From assembly GCA_011390165.1 (NCBI GenBank), contig JAABSV010000010.1, positions 29,836 through 93,835 on the forward strand: a stretch of 64,000 nt of DNA, read 5' to 3'. The notes under the pieces were generated by a model that was given only the letters and a program-made list of their open reading frames with translations, had not been told where the DNA came from and ran no database searches. Both the position numbers and the translations under genes were made by a program. Each line of letters opens with the position of its first letter. Position 1 is the first letter of the stretch. Positions 1-8,962 of the stretch are shown here, in pieces. This stretch comes from Desulfobulbaceae bacterium. GTDB taxonomy: Bacteria; Desulfobacterota; Desulfobulbia; Desulfobulbales; Desulfocapsaceae.

Positions 1-265
1 AGGGGTTGGGAGTCAGGCCTCGGCGGTAGGTCGCGGCGGTATAGTCCAGCACCACCTTCCGGAAGGCGGAGCGGAGGTCGATTACGGTCAGTTCCAGGCC
101 AAGGCGGTCGGCAACTGCACGCACCCGGGCCTCCTGCTCGAAATAGTCGGGCTGGGCCAGACGCATGAAAAAACCACGCAGGCGGTGCTCCCGGCGGAGG
201 AGCAGGGCACAGGCGGTGGAATCGACCCCGCCGCTCATCGCCACCCCAATCGCTCTGCCCTTCAC
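1..265 (-). CDS. mnmA: tRNA-specific 2-thiouridylase MnmA (5' part, cut by window edge)
   Basis: The minus-strand reading frame starts at a GTG (265-263); the frame has a stop upstream at 298-296, so the start cannot lie much farther out. It encodes about 88 residues in the window: an early ATP-pyrophosphatase P-loop SGGVDS (about residues 11-16), then LRGFFMRL, and YRRGLTPNP at the left edge, which matches the conserved GxTPNPC region of MnmA. The family uses ATP and a relayed sulfur to thiolate U34 of tRNAs for Lys, Glu and Gln. The catalytic cysteines lie outside the window. It is divergent from the U32 gene. A second in-frame ATG follows nine codons later, so the exact start is uncertain. 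Confidence 0.85.
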   Translation of the reverse strand, partial: MKGRAIGVAMSGGVDSTACALLLRREHRLRGFFMRLAQPDYFEQEARVRAVADRLGLELTVIDLRSAFRKVVLDYTAATYRRGLTPNP

Positions 266-384
266 TGATTTTCTTGCATTGTAACGGCCATTACTCTATT
301 ACAGGGGGCGTGATCAGACGAGCTCAGGCAGCCTTTCTTTACATCCCCACCGGTTGAAAAACCAGGAGCGCACCTTACCTCACC

Positions 385-1683
385 ATGGACAAAAAGAAAA
401 GCGGCAATGGCAGGCAGATGCCGGAACTCCTCGCCCCGGCGGGAAACTTCGAGAAGCTGGTTACCGCCATCCACTACGGTGCCGATGCCATTTACCTGGG
501 TGGCAGCCGATACGGCCTGCGGGCCAAGGCGGGGAATTTTTCCGCTGAGCAGTTGGCCGAGGCGGTGGCCTATGCCCATGCCCGGGGTGTCAAGCTCTAT
601 GTGACCGTCAATATCTTTGCCCACCAGGAGGATCTGAGCGGCCTGGTGGGGTATCTGCACACTCTTGGCGGGTTGGCGGTGGATGGGTTGATCATCGCCG
701 ACCCGGGGATTCTTGCTATTGCCCGCCAGGTATTGCCGGCAATGCCCCTGCATCTTTCCACACAGGCCAATGTCACCAACCACGCCGCGGCCGCCTTCTG
801 GTTTGCCCAGGGTGTCGGGCGGCTCAATCTGGCCCGCGAACTCTCCCTCGCGGAGATCACCGCCATCCGCCGGCAGACTGCCGGCGAGTTGGAGGTGTTC
901 GTGCACGGCGCCCTCTGCATTGCCTACTCCGGTCGCTGCCTCCTTTCCACCTACCTCACCGCTCGGGACGCCAACCGCGGCAAATGCGCTCACCCCTGCC
1001 GCTTCCGCTACGCCATCCAGGAAGAGAAGCGTCCTGGCCAGTACTTTCCGGTGGAGGAGGATGAGCGGGGCAGCTATATCTTCAATGCCCGCGATCTCTG
1101 CCTGCTGAACAGCCTGCCGCAACTGGTGGCGACCGGGGTGGAGAGTTTGAAGATAGAGGGGCGGATGAAATCGATCTTTTACGTTGGTGGGGTGGTACGG
1201 GTCTACCGGGCCGCTCTTGACTACCTGGCCGCACTGCCGGCGGAGGTGTGGCGGGAGCCGGCGGCGATTACCCTGCCGAATGAGTTTGCCGAGGAGATCG
1301 CCCGGACCGGCACCAGGGGCATGAGCGATAATTTTCTGCACGGACCACCGACGGCGGCGGAGATGCTCTACGAGAGTTCCCGGGCGGCCCAGACCTTCGA
1401 ACCGGTGGCGGTAATCCGGGCGGCGGCCTCGGCTCCACTGGTCGAGATCCGCAACACCTTGAGGGTAGGCGAAAAGGTGGAGTACATGCCGCCCGGGGTG
1501 GCAGTGGAGCGGTTGACCGTAGTCGGCATGGTCGACCCGGAAGGTGCCCAGTTGGCCAGGGCAAATCCCGGTACCTGTCTGTATTTACAGACCGAGCCGC
1601 CACTGGTCGGCGGCGAGGTGCATGGGATTCTCCGCCGCAGCCGTCCGTTGCCGGCAACGGACGGCGGGGTCATAGCAGGATGA
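385..1683 (+). CDS. Peptidase U32 family protein (TrhP/YegQ-like)
   Basis: The 432-residue product carries the U32 signature: MPELLAPAGN near the N-terminus, YGADAIYLGG, LHLSTQANVTN, and the cysteine-rich CIAYSGRCLLS with KCAHPCRFRY around residues 178-215, which are the likely Fe-S ligands of the family. Its length is close to E. coli TrhP (YegQ), which acts in 5-hydroxyuridine formation in tRNA, rather than to the longer RlhA. Which of these roles applies cannot be decided from sequence alone. The start is the ATG at 385; no strong Shine-Dalgarno is visible. The 3' end overlaps the convergent decarboxylase gene by 14 bp. Confidence 0.85.
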   Translation: MDKKKSGNGRQMPELLAPAGNFEKLVTAIHYGADAIYLGGSRYGLRAKAGNFSAEQLAEAVAYAHARGVKLYVTVNIFAHQEDLSGLVGYLHTLGGLAVDGLIIADPGILAIARQVLPAMPLHLSTQANVTNHAAAAFWFAQGVGRLNLARELSLAEITAIRRQTAGELEVFVHGALCIAYSGRCLLSTYLTARDANRGKCAHPCRFRYAIQEEKRPGQYFPVEEDERGSYIFNARDLCLLNSLPQLVATGVESLKIEGRMKSIFYVGGVVRVYRAALDYLAALPAEVWREPAAITLPNEFAEEIARTGTRGMSDNFLHGPPTAAEMLYESSRAAQTFEPVAVIRAAASAPLVEIRNTLRVGEKVEYMPPGVAVERLTVVGMVDPEGAQLARANPGTCLYLQTEPPLVGGEVHGILRRSRPLPATDGGVIAG

Positions 1684-2887
1684 ACTCCTGGAAGCGGCCG
1701 CGCATGCAGTGGTTCGAGGCCATGGCCGCCGAGTAGGCCCCGGCGTTAAGCAGGGCGAGATACTCCTCCCGGCTCATGTCCGGCAGCAAGGCATCCTCGT
1801 ACCAGACGTCCAGGGCCTCGTTGATGTTGCCGGCGACGTGCATCGGCGAGAGCGGCAGGCTCTCGTCTCGAGAGAGGGCCACCGGCTGAAAGGGGAGGTG
1901 GTAGTAGGCCGGTTCCGGGGCGAGGTTGAAGCCGCCATCAACCCCGAGAAAGAAGATGTCCCGTTTTTTCTCCCGGAAGGTGATCCCAAGCACCAGCAGA
2001 CCGGCATCCTTCACCAGGTAGTCGCCCGGTTCGACATCCACGGCCAGGCCACGGGCAGTGAAATTGTCGGCGATGATCCTGGACCATTCGCCCAGGTCGA
2101 GAGGGGCGTCGCTGGCGATGTGTGGCACGCCCAGGCCACCACCGATATTGACCCGTTTCAGCTCCGGCAGACGGTCGAGAAACCAGTGACACTTGTCAAT
2201 GACCTCCCGCCACACCGGCAACTGGTCGGAGAGATAGCCGCAGCCGGTGTGGAAGTGGATGCGGCTCACCTGGAGCTGGTATTCGGCTGCCAGGCTGAGT
2301 GCTTCGGCAAATTGCTCCCGGTAGACCCCGAATTTGGTGGTCTGGGCGCCGGCGTACTGGAGCAGCTGGTTGCTTGCCCGGCTCACCCCGGCGGCTGGGT
2401 TGATACGGATACCGATTTCGCTGCCTGGCCGTCTTTTGCCCCATTCAGCGATGGCATGCAGGGAGTCGGCGTTGAAATGGAGACCGCGGTAGCGGGCAAG
2501 GCTGTCAAAATCATCCCTGGAGAGGCTGCCGGCGGTGAAGGAGACATCCTCGGCAGTGAAACCGCAGCCGAGGGCGTGGCTCACCTCCGCCGGCGAACAG
2601 GCGTCGATGCCGCAGAGGCCGCTCTGCTTGAGCAGGGTGAGGAGCGGGGCAAAGCGGTTGGCCTTTATCGCGTAATAGAGGCGATGGTCCTGACGGCCGG
2701 TCCCCTCGCTCAGTGCCTGGTGCAGCCGGATGAGGTTTGCCCTGACCCGTTCGGCGGAGTAGACGAAGGATGGGGTGCCGAACTGCCGGGCAAGGTCGGC
2801 GACGGATCGCCCGGCGAAATGGAGATGTCCCTGCCGGTAGCCGAGGTCGGCCCTCTGCCACCAGTCTGCCCTGGCCACCGCCCCCAT
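1670..2887 (-). CDS. LysA-like PLP-dependent (fold III) decarboxylase
   Basis: A 405-residue alanine-racemase-fold decarboxylase. Seen in order: YAIKANR with the PLP lysine, HFHTGCGYL, the phosphate-binding NIGGGLG, EPGDYLVKDAG, and a C-terminal NAGAYSAAMASNHCMRG. These place it in the diaminopimelate/ornithine decarboxylase superfamily. The cysteine motif CESxD that meso-diaminopimelate decarboxylases use in the active site is replaced by AGNINEALDVW, so the substrate may differ from that of LysA; siderophore-type or carrier-protein-type decarboxylases (BtrK-like) are alternatives. The start codon overlaps the stop of the SET gene (TGATG), so the two are translationally coupled and probably work together. 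Enzyme class is secure, substrate is not. Confidence 0.8.
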   Translation of the reverse strand: MGAVARADWWQRADLGYRQGHLHFAGRSVADLARQFGTPSFVYSAERVRANLIRLHQALSEGTGRQDHRLYYAIKANRFAPLLTLLKQSGLCGIDACSPAEVSHALGCGFTAEDVSFTAGSLSRDDFDSLARYRGLHFNADSLHAIAEWGKRRPGSEIGIRINPAAGVSRASNQLLQYAGAQTTKFGVYREQFAEALSLAAEYQLQVSRIHFHTGCGYLSDQLPVWREVIDKCHWFLDRLPELKRVNIGGGLGVPHIASDAPLDLGEWSRIIADNFTARGLAVDVEPGDYLVKDAGLLVLGITFREKKRDIFFLGVDGGFNLAPEPAYYHLPFQPVALSRDESLPLSPMHVAGNINEALDVWYEDALLPDMSREEYLALLNAGAYSAAMASNHCMRGRFQEFILL

Positions 2888-3381
2888 CAGATTCCGGCTG
2901 CTCCGTTGACCTGGGCGGGAAGCAGGGCGGGATCGGCATGTGGACCATTACTGTGATAGGGTAATTCCAGCCTGCCGGTTATCCAGCCACGGCAGGTGGT
3001 GGCACCGCAGGAGCAGGGAAACTGCTTGAACAGATAGTCTTCGGTCTCGGCGTAATCCATGTAGAGGAAGCTGTCGGCGGCAATATCGCGCAGGGCGGTA
3101 ATGGTGAATGTCTGCATGTCCACAGAGATGTTCGGGTCGCAGGAATGCAGGAAATACCCGGAAAAATAGGGATCGAAGTTGTGCCGGTGGCGGGATATCT
3201 GGAGGGTGTGCTGGCGAATATCCGGAACCTCCTGTCTGGCAATCCGGGCAACGATATCACCCCGGCGAAAAGAACGCCAGGTCATCACCCCCTTGCCGGC
3301 ATACTGGTCTTTCTGGACAACGGAAAAATCCTCGGCCCGGGGAAAAAGTGGATCACTTCCAAATTCGGGGGGATAGAGCAT
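2887..3381 (-). CDS. SET-domain protein (putative lysine methyltransferase)
   Basis: A compact 164-residue SET domain with the three expected signatures: YAGKGVMTWRSFRRGDIV near residue 27, the core FLHSCDPNIS (the NHSCxPN motif of SET enzymes), MDYAETED, and a post-SET zinc motif CSCGATTCRGWI near the end. SET enzymes transfer a methyl group from S-adenosylmethionine to lysine side chains, usually in proteins. Bacterial single-domain SET proteins often have unknown substrates. This is the first gene of a two-gene unit with the downstream decarboxylase, preceded by a plausible promoter at 3463-3490. The target is unknown; co-transcription suggests the decarboxylase, its substrate carrier or the same pathway. 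Confidence 0.8.
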   Translation of the reverse strand: MLYPPEFGSDPLFPRAEDFSVVQKDQYAGKGVMTWRSFRRGDIVARIARQEVPDIRQHTLQISRHRHNFDPYFSGYFLHSCDPNISVDMQTFTITALRDIAADSFLYMDYAETEDYLFKQFPCSCGATTCRGWITGRLELPYHSNGPHADPALLPAQVNGAAGI

Positions 3382-3462
3382 GGCGAATACTCCAAGACGG
3401 GATGGGGTTGGTGGTGTTCCTGCAAGCCTGGGACAGGTTTCAGGGGGTGGTTGAAAATCGAC

Positions 3463-3490
3463 TATATAAACGAAAATTCCAGGAACACAA
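3463..3490 (-). promoter_or_regulatory. Predicted sigma70-type promoter of the SET-decarboxylase operon
   Basis: On the minus strand TTGTGT (3490-3485) and TATATA (3468-3463) are separated by 16 bp. The start point would be near 3456, about 75 nt before the SET start codon. The assignment rests on motif matching only. Confidence 0.45.
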
Positions 3491-3496
3491 TTGTTA

Positions 3497-3513
3497 TTTT
3501 CCGGCCCGGAAAA
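3497..3513. repeat. Perfect palindrome next to the SET-operon promoter
   Basis: TTTTCCGG, one central C, CCGGAAAA: two 8-bp arms. It lies 6 bp upstream of the -35 element of the SET-decarboxylase promoter and between that promoter and the 3' end of the homocysteine methyltransferase-like gene. It could be a transcription-factor site; it is not followed by a T-run long enough for an intrinsic terminator. Confidence 0.5.
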
Positions 3514-3597
3514 CTATTTGTGGCACGGGAGGTAAGGGCCCCCCGACAGGGGGCGTGAGGTGACTGAAAAGGGCAGAATGTGCAGCCTGGAGAGCAC

Positions 3598-4500
3598 TCA
3601 GGGCCGGGGGAAAAAACGCTCGCCAAGGAGGGCGATATGGGCTGGGCCAATGCCGCAGCAGCCGCCAAGTATCGTTGCCCCGAGTTGCCACCACTCTTCG
3701 GCGGCGGTGACGTAGTTGGCCGGTGAGATGACATCGTTGAACTGCCAGTTGGGCATCACGAATATCCCCGAGTGGGCGTAGACCCCAAGGGGGCCGGACC
3801 AGTGATCCCGCAAAATGGAGAGGGCCTCGCTGGCCAGACTCACCTCGGTATGCATGATACAGGCGGCCTCACCGCCGAGGGGGGCGATGGCATCAATTCC
3901 TTCGGCCAGACTCTGTCGACGGTCCCAGAGCATCATCCTGCCGTCCGTGGCCTGCCGGCAGCTGAAACCGAGCCAGACCGGCAGCCCGGTGGCGACAGCT
4001 GCCGCCACTGCCGCCGAACCGAATTCGATATCTTCAATCATTTCGACACAGAGAATCTCCGCCCCGGCCTCGGCCAGAATCTCCGCCTGCTCGGCAAACC
4101 AGTTGCGGGCATCTGCCGGTGCCGGTCGGCAGCGCCGCGAATCGACGCAGAAGGTGGTCGGGGCGATGGCGGCGGCAATGGCCACCGGTGCTGAGGCTGT
4201 CTCTTCCCGGGCCTGGAGGGCAAGACGAACTGCCTCCTGGTTCAACAGGCGAAACTGCTCTTCCAGCCCGGCCGGTCGGAGCATATGCCTGGCCAGGGAA
4301 AAGGTGTTGGCGGTGATTACATCAACCCCGAGGCGGATATAGTCGGCATGAATCTCCCGGATCATCGCCGGGGCGGTGCGTATTGACGAAGCCGACCAGG
4401 CCTTGCCATCCATCGACACACCACGTCGTTCAAGCTCGGTGCCGGTGGCCCCGTCGAGAAGGACACGCGGTCGGGTCGAATCAACGTGCTGAATTTTCAT
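3598..4500 (-). CDS. Homocysteine S-methyltransferase-like protein
   Basis: A 300-residue TIM-barrel protein with LLDGATGTELERRGV at the N-terminus, ITANTFSLAR, and the C-terminal zinc-binding GGCCGIGPAHI. These are the hallmarks of the MmuM/BHMT/MetH N-terminal family, which moves a methyl group from S-methylmethionine, betaine or a similar donor to homocysteine. The first zinc ligand is normally the Cys of an INC motif after strand 6; the aligned segment reads ACIMHTEV, with His where that Cys is expected. The remaining two cysteines are intact. The gene stands alone, divergent from the fumarase. The donor substrate cannot be read from the sequence. Confidence 0.8.
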   Translation of the reverse strand: MKIQHVDSTRPRVLLDGATGTELERRGVSMDGKAWSASSIRTAPAMIREIHADYIRLGVDVITANTFSLARHMLRPAGLEEQFRLLNQEAVRLALQAREETASAPVAIAAAIAPTTFCVDSRRCRPAPADARNWFAEQAEILAEAGAEILCVEMIEDIEFGSAAVAAAVATGLPVWLGFSCRQATDGRMMLWDRRQSLAEGIDAIAPLGGEAACIMHTEVSLASEALSILRDHWSGPLGVYAHSGIFVMPNWQFNDVISPANYVTAAEEWWQLGATILGGCCGIGPAHIALLGERFFPRP

Positions 4501-4897
4501 GGATAGTAGCTGGTTTTGGCTTGTTTTTACTGTTTAGACCGCCATTTTCAGCATTGAAAAGGGATCGCTGCGTGGCCCTCGTCTTCGGGCCGATCTCTTC
4601 ATGGCACGTTTTTTCTCTGTCAATACGCCGCACATCTTCCTCAACCGCCGGGACGAGGTGCTTTGTACTGGTTCCGTGCTATCCGGCTGAAAGAGGAAGC
4701 AGGGTAAGTGTATTCTACCTCCCGGCAATCGGCAAGCCTTTGCTGACGATTGCCGTTCTCACGGCATTGCCAGGGTGCCGGCAAGGTTCTTGCCTTTGTT
4801 GGCGGCGCAGAGTAATACAGGGGGCGGAAAACTGTTTGGTCGCCCAGTAGGCCGGGTGCGGCCTGTCCCGTGGTATCAGCTGAGAAGGAGCCCAGCT
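4501..4897. other. Divergent intergenic region, homocysteine methyltransferase-like gene / fumarase
   Basis: This 397-bp region contains no credible gene. It must hold the promoters of both flanking divergent genes. A purine-rich Shine-Dalgarno GAGAAGGAG (4882-4890) serves the fumarase. A short inverted repeat GCCGT/ACGGC near 4752-4770 is visible. No riboswitch consensus (SAM or cobalamin) was recognised. Confidence 0.5.
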
Positions 4898-6526
4898 ATG
4901 GTAGACGTTGCCGATTTTGTGTATCAGGATCCCTTTGCCCTCGACAAGGATACAACCAGTTTCCGGCTCTTGCCGGATAGCGGCAAATATATTTCCCTGG
5001 CCAGTTTTGCCGGCCAGGAGATAGTGCAGGTGGCACCAGAGGCAATCACCCTGCTGGCCAGCCAGGCGATGCGCGAGGTCTCCTTTCTCCTCCGTCCGGC
5101 CCATAACCGGCAGGTGGCAAAGATTCTCGCTGATCCCGAGGCCTCCAGCAACGACCGGGAGGTTGCCCTGGCCATGCTGCGTAATGCCGAGGTGGCGGCG
5201 CGCTTTGTCCTCCCCTTCTGCCAGGATACCGGCACCGCCTGTGTGGTCGCCAAAAAGGGGCAGCATGTCTGGACCGGCTGCGATGATGCCGAACAGATCT
5301 CTGCCGGCATCTTTACCACCTACCGTGATGAAAATCTGCGCTACTCCCAGAACGCCCCACTCAGCATGTACGAGGAGGTGAACACCAAAACCAACCTGCC
5401 GGCACAGATCGACATCTACGCCACCACCGGCAGCGAATACAGCTTTCTCTTTCTCGCCAAGGGGGGTGGCAGTGCCAACAAGACCTACCTCTATCAGGAG
5501 ACCAAGGCGCTGCTCAACCCCGTTGCCCTGAAGAAGTTTCTGGTCGAGAAGATGAAAAGCCTTGGCACGGCTGCCTGTCCCCCTTACCACATCGCCTTTG
5601 TCGTCGGCGGCACCAGTGCCGAGACTACGCTGAAGACGGTGAAACTCGCCTCAGCAAAATATCTTGATACCCTGCCAAGCAGCGGCAACCGCTACGGTCG
5701 GGCCTTTCGTGATCTCGAACTGGAAGAGGAACTCCTCGTTGAGGCGGGCCGGCTGGGTCTTGGGGCGCAGTTTGGCGGTAAATATTTTGCGCACGATATC
5801 CGGGTGATCCGGCTCTCCCGGCATGGCGCCTCTTGTCCGGTGGGGATGGGCGTTTCCTGTTCTGCAGACCGCAATATCAGAGCAAAAATCAATCGGCAGG
5901 GGCTATGGTTGGAGAAGATGGACGCCGACCCCGGCCAGTTGATTCCAGCCAGCTATCGTGACCGGAGTTCTTCCCAGGTGGTACCAATCGATCTCAATCA
6001 GCCCCTGCCTGCGGTCCTGGCCGAGCTGAGCAAACATCCGGTGGCCACCCAGCTGGCCCTTACCGGCACCATCATCGTCGGCCGGGATATCGCCCACGCC
6101 AAGTGGAAGGAGTTGCTCGATGACGGCCAGCCCCTGCCGGACTATCTGCACAAGCACCCGGTCTACTATGCCGGCCCGGCCAAGACGCCGGCCGGCAAGC
6201 CTTCCGGTTCCTTCGGTCCAACCACTGCCGGGCGGATGGATTCGTATGTCGATCTGTTCCAGAGCCATGGTGGTTCAATGGTGATGATCGCCAAGGGAAA
6301 CCGGTCCGCACAGGTTACCGAGGCCTGCAGGAAGCATGGTGGCTTCTATCTAGGCTCCATTGGCGGCCCGGCGGCCCTATTGGCTGAAGAAAACATCAGA
6401 AAAGTGGAGTGTCTCGACTATCCGGAGCTGGGCATGGAGGCGGTATGGAAGATCGAGGTGGTTGATTTCCCTGCCTTTATCCTGGTGGACGACAAGGGCA
6501 ACGACTTCTTCCAGCGCCTGCTGTAA
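4898..6526 (+). CDS. fumA: Class I fumarate hydratase (iron-sulfur)
   Basis: A 542-residue, single-chain class I fumarase, close in length to E. coli FumA (548). It interconverts fumarate and malate in the TCA cycle using an oxygen-sensitive [4Fe-4S] cluster. The likely cluster ligands are in [10 protein letters not shown] (N-terminal third) and in [13 protein letters not shown] (middle); [19 protein letters not shown] and the C-terminal [14 protein letters not shown] are also typical. The ATG at 4898 is preferred over an in-frame ATG at 4775 because GAGAAGGAG lies 7 bp upstream and the extension has no family counterpart. In sulfate reducers and syntrophs this type works in reversible C4 metabolism. 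Confidence 0.93.
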   Translation: MVDVADFVYQDPFALDKDTTSFRLLPDSGKYISLASFAGQEIVQVAPEAITLLASQAMREVSFLLRPAHNRQVAKILADPEASSNDREVALAMLRNAEVAARFVLPFCQDTGTACVVAKKGQHVWTGCDDAEQISAGIFTTYRDENLRYSQNAPLSMYEEVNTKTNLPAQIDIYATTGSEYSFLFLAKGGGSANKTYLYQETKALLNPVALKKFLVEKMKSLGTAACPPYHIAFVVGGTSAETTLKTVKLASAKYLDTLPSSGNRYGRAFRDLELEEELLVEAGRLGLGAQFGGKYFAHDIRVIRLSRHGASCPVGMGVSCSADRNIRAKINRQGLWLEKMDADPGQLIPASYRDRSSSQVVPIDLNQPLPAVLAELSKHPVATQLALTGTIIVGRDIAHAKWKELLDDGQPLPDYLHKHPVYYAGPAKTPAGKPSGSFGPTTAGRMDSYVDLFQSHGGSMVMIAKGNRSAQVTEACRKHGGFYLGSIGGPAALLAEENIRKVECLDYPELGMEAVWKIEVVDFPAFILVDDKGNDFFQRLL

Positions 6527-6595
6527 CCCCCTGCCTGGCAGTGTAGCGAGCAGCGAGGCTGATTCAGCAGCATCAGTGCGCTTTTCGAAATATTG

Positions 6596-6877
6596 TCAGG
6601 TTGTTAGCGCCATCCAGGCCCAGTAGACCAGCCAGGCAGCCCCGGCAAGCAGGTAGAGGCGGGGGCTGACCAGGCCAAAAACCAGGGCCAGGGCAAAGAC
6701 ATTCAGACGGTGCTCGAGTTCCGGCGTGCCCTGTTTGATCCGTAGCTGGCTATGGCTGAGCTGGCCGGGGGCCTTGTCTCGGTAGTAGAGGCTGCTGCAA
6801 CTGGCCAGCAGGGCATTGGCGACAACCGCCATAACCAGCAGCAAGAGCAGGGTTGGCAACCAGTTTTCCGGTACCAT
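6596..6877 (-). CDS. Small hydrophobic membrane protein, unknown function
   Basis: A 93-residue protein with one transmembrane stretch near the N-terminus (about residues 6-27, LPTLLLLLVMAVVANALLAS) and a hydrophobic C-terminal hairpin (about residues 57-90, two further segments). The ATG at 6877 is chosen because GGAGGT sits 7 bp upstream of it; a longer reading from 6922 lacks such a signal. The loop between the segments is charged and contains a GTPELEHRLN segment, loosely reminiscent of MAPEG-type small membrane proteins, but the similarity is too weak to name the family. It lies convergent to the fumarase and just downstream of the helicase gene on the same strand. Confidence 0.6.
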   Translation of the reverse strand: MVPENWLPTLLLLLVMAVVANALLASCSSLYYRDKAPGQLSHSQLRIKQGTPELEHRLNVFALALVFGLVSPRLYLLAGAAWLVYWAWMALTT

Positions 6878-6993
6878 CGCATTCACCTCCGTGCGGATAA
6901 AACTGGAATCGGCAACCGGCACCCAGCCGGCGCCATAAAACTCGGCCGGTTCCGTACCGGTGGTGGTTGACGGCGCGGTGGTGGCCCACTTTT

Positions 6994-8475
6994 TTAAGGA
7001 ATCTGCCCCTGCCGCAGGGTCTGGGCCATCTTCTCAGGCGGCAGACGGGCGATCACCTCCCGTAACTGGTCGTAGAACTCTTTGGCCTCGTAGTCGACCA
7101 GGAGATCGCGAAGGGTCAGTGGCCTGGCCAGGGAGAGACCGTCCAGGGAGCGGCAGCGGCTGAGGGCAACATAGGTTTGGCCCGGCGCGAAGGCCCCCCC
7201 GCCCAGATCGAGGTGGACCTTTTCGATGGTTTTCCCCTGGCTCATATGGATGGTCATCGCCCAGGCTGGCTGGAGGGGGAATTGATGGTAGTATCCGGAG
7301 GCCTCCCGGACAATCTCCTTTTTACCTGGATCCCACTGGTACTGGTAGTTGGACCAGGTAACCCTGCCGACATCGACGATGGTGCCGCCTGCCAGCTCGA
7401 CGAAAATTTTATCGTCCAACAGACGCCGGACCGTACCAATGGTGCCGTTTATCCAGCGCTCCTCCCGGTCGTGGCGGGTAAAGGCGATCTGGGTGCCCAC
7501 TTTCAGGGTGAGCTGGGCCGGGGAAGGGAGATGGTCGGTGGGAAACCGTCCCTCGAGCTTCCCCTGGTAAGTCTTTTCCACCCCTGGTAGACGACGCATT
7601 GCCGAAAGATTCCGATATTCCACTTCGTTTTGTCTCGGCGAGAGCCATATTGCTCCGGCAGGCGGCTCGTCACTGATCCGGCAACCGGCATTAAGCTGGT
7701 TCAGCCTCTGCTCCATGCCGACCCCCTCCCGGAGACCGCTGAGAATGTCGACAAAGTGCTGATCTGACTGACGGTAGGTCCTCTTCAGTTCCACCGCATA
7801 GTAGGTTCCTTCCTGGAGACAGCGGGCTTGGTAAAACTTTGCCGAGCCATAGGTCCGCTCGTACTGTTGCCGCAGTTTGTTGTCCACCACCGGCGGTAAC
7901 TGGAACAGATCACCAACCATGATCACCGGCAGGCCGCCAAAGGGTTTGTCAACTCCCCGATTGAGGCGGAGAAAGCCACTCACTCCGTCGAGAAGGTTGG
8001 CGGTGACCATGGAAATTTCATCAATGATCAGCAACTGGGCGGCATTGATTTCCCGGCGCCGGGGGACTGCCCGGATATCCTTCTGGGTGATCCAGCCAGG
8101 GGGGAGCTGGCAGAGGGAGTGGAGGCTCCGTCCACCGATGTTCACCGCTGCCGAGATGGTTGGGGCGCCGAGGAGTACTGACCCGGAAAATTCGCGCAGG
8201 GCCCAGCGGATAAAGGTGGTTTTACCGGTACCGGCACCACCGGTGACAAAGATCAACGGCCACTGCTGTTCCACCAAGCTGCGGATAAGTTGGTATTCAG
8301 GTAGGATATCAATCCGGTCGAGATCAAATTCGCTGCGGTTGTCGGGGTTGATACTGGCGACCAGGTCCTTGCTGAAAACAAATTCCCGGCGTTCTTCGCG
8401 ATTGGAAGATCCGGAGAGTCGTTTGAAGACAAAGCCGGCAGCGGTGGCCAGGGCGAGAAGGGTGAATGGATCCAT
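6994..8475 (-). CDS. PIF1/RecD-like superfamily 1B DNA helicase
   Basis: A 493-residue ATPase. Motifs in order: Walker A GGAGTGKTT (about residue 76), PTISAAVNIGGRSLHS, Walker B LLIIDEISMV, GDLFQLPPV, ELKRTYRQ, and the C-terminal AMTIHMSQGKTIEKV with YVALSRCRSLDGL, which are helicase motifs I to VI of the PIF1 family. Such enzymes unwind DNA 5' to 3' and resolve G-quadruplexes and R-loops. The start ATG at 8475 (MDPFTLLALATAAGFVF) is preferred over an upstream reading from 8613, whose N-terminus is unrelated to helicases. The first 20 residues are hydrophobic, a possible membrane anchor. The downstream small membrane protein may be co-transcribed. Confidence 0.88.
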   Translation of the reverse strand: MDPFTLLALATAAGFVFKRLSGSSNREERREFVFSKDLVASINPDNRSEFDLDRIDILPEYQLIRSLVEQQWPLIFVTGGAGTGKTTFIRWALREFSGSVLLGAPTISAAVNIGGRSLHSLCQLPPGWITQKDIRAVPRRREINAAQLLIIDEISMVTANLLDGVSGFLRLNRGVDKPFGGLPVIMVGDLFQLPPVVDNKLRQQYERTYGSAKFYQARCLQEGTYYAVELKRTYRQSDQHFVDILSGLREGVGMEQRLNQLNAGCRISDEPPAGAIWLSPRQNEVEYRNLSAMRRLPGVEKTYQGKLEGRFPTDHLPSPAQLTLKVGTQIAFTRHDREERWINGTIGTVRRLLDDKIFVELAGGTIVDVGRVTWSNYQYQWDPGKKEIVREASGYYHQFPLQPAWAMTIHMSQGKTIEKVHLDLGGGAFAPGQTYVALSRCRSLDGLSLARPLTLRDLLVDYEAKEFYDQLREVIARLPPEKMAQTLRQGQIP

Positions 8476-8908
8476 GGGCCCATACTTTCCTATTCCCGCC
8501 GGGTTGTCAAGGACTGGCTGGATGGCGGTGGGCACAACCACAAAATAGGGCTTGGTTGGATACCTCAGCCAGATCGACCATGAGCACCGGAAGCCGGTTC
8601 CTCTGCACGGCACGTACCCTTTTGCGACTGCTGCCTATTCTGGCACGATCGAGAATGATCTTCCACCAAGTAGGATACTTGCAATTTCTGTAACTGTCCG
8701 AATATAAATAGATTATAAACTGCTTCCCCGGGTGGACCGGCGACGAATCTACTCGGAACACGGGTCAGGAAATTCATCTCGGGTATAGATACGATGAAAT
8801 AGATGCCAGGTCAGGTGTCAATCTGTAGAATTTTTTGCCAACCTGTGGCGCGTGCCGTGCTGGAAAAGGAAAAATGAGAAAAAGAGGAAAAAGAGGAATA
8901 AGAGGAAT
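8476..8908. other. Non-coding region upstream of the helicase, with purine-rich tract
   Basis: No credible gene was found in this stretch between the helicase start and the tRNA-Pro terminator. The right part (about 8867-8910) is an almost pure A/G tract with short AGAGGAAWA-type direct repeats. The left part presumably contains the helicase promoter, which I could not place with confidence. Confidence 0.45.
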
Positions 8909-8947
8909 AAAAAAAAGGCTATAAGGATAAAATATTTCCTTAAAGCC
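8909..8947 (-). terminator. Intrinsic terminator of tRNA-Pro
   Basis: On the minus strand GGCTTTAAGGA and TCCTTATAGCC form an 11-bp stem with one mismatch and a 9-nt loop, followed directly by eight T residues. It starts 16 nt after the CCA end of tRNA-Pro. Confidence 0.85.
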
Positions 8948-8962
8948 CTTGGTATGTGAGAG

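Noticed and set aside
1709..2956. A 415-codon plus-strand frame opposite the decarboxylase
   Set aside because: The minus strand carries the conserved PLP-enzyme motifs; the plus-strand reading matches nothing.
4775..4897. Upstream start for the fumarase
   Set aside because: The added 41 residues have no family counterpart and the ATG at 4898 has the better ribosome binding site.
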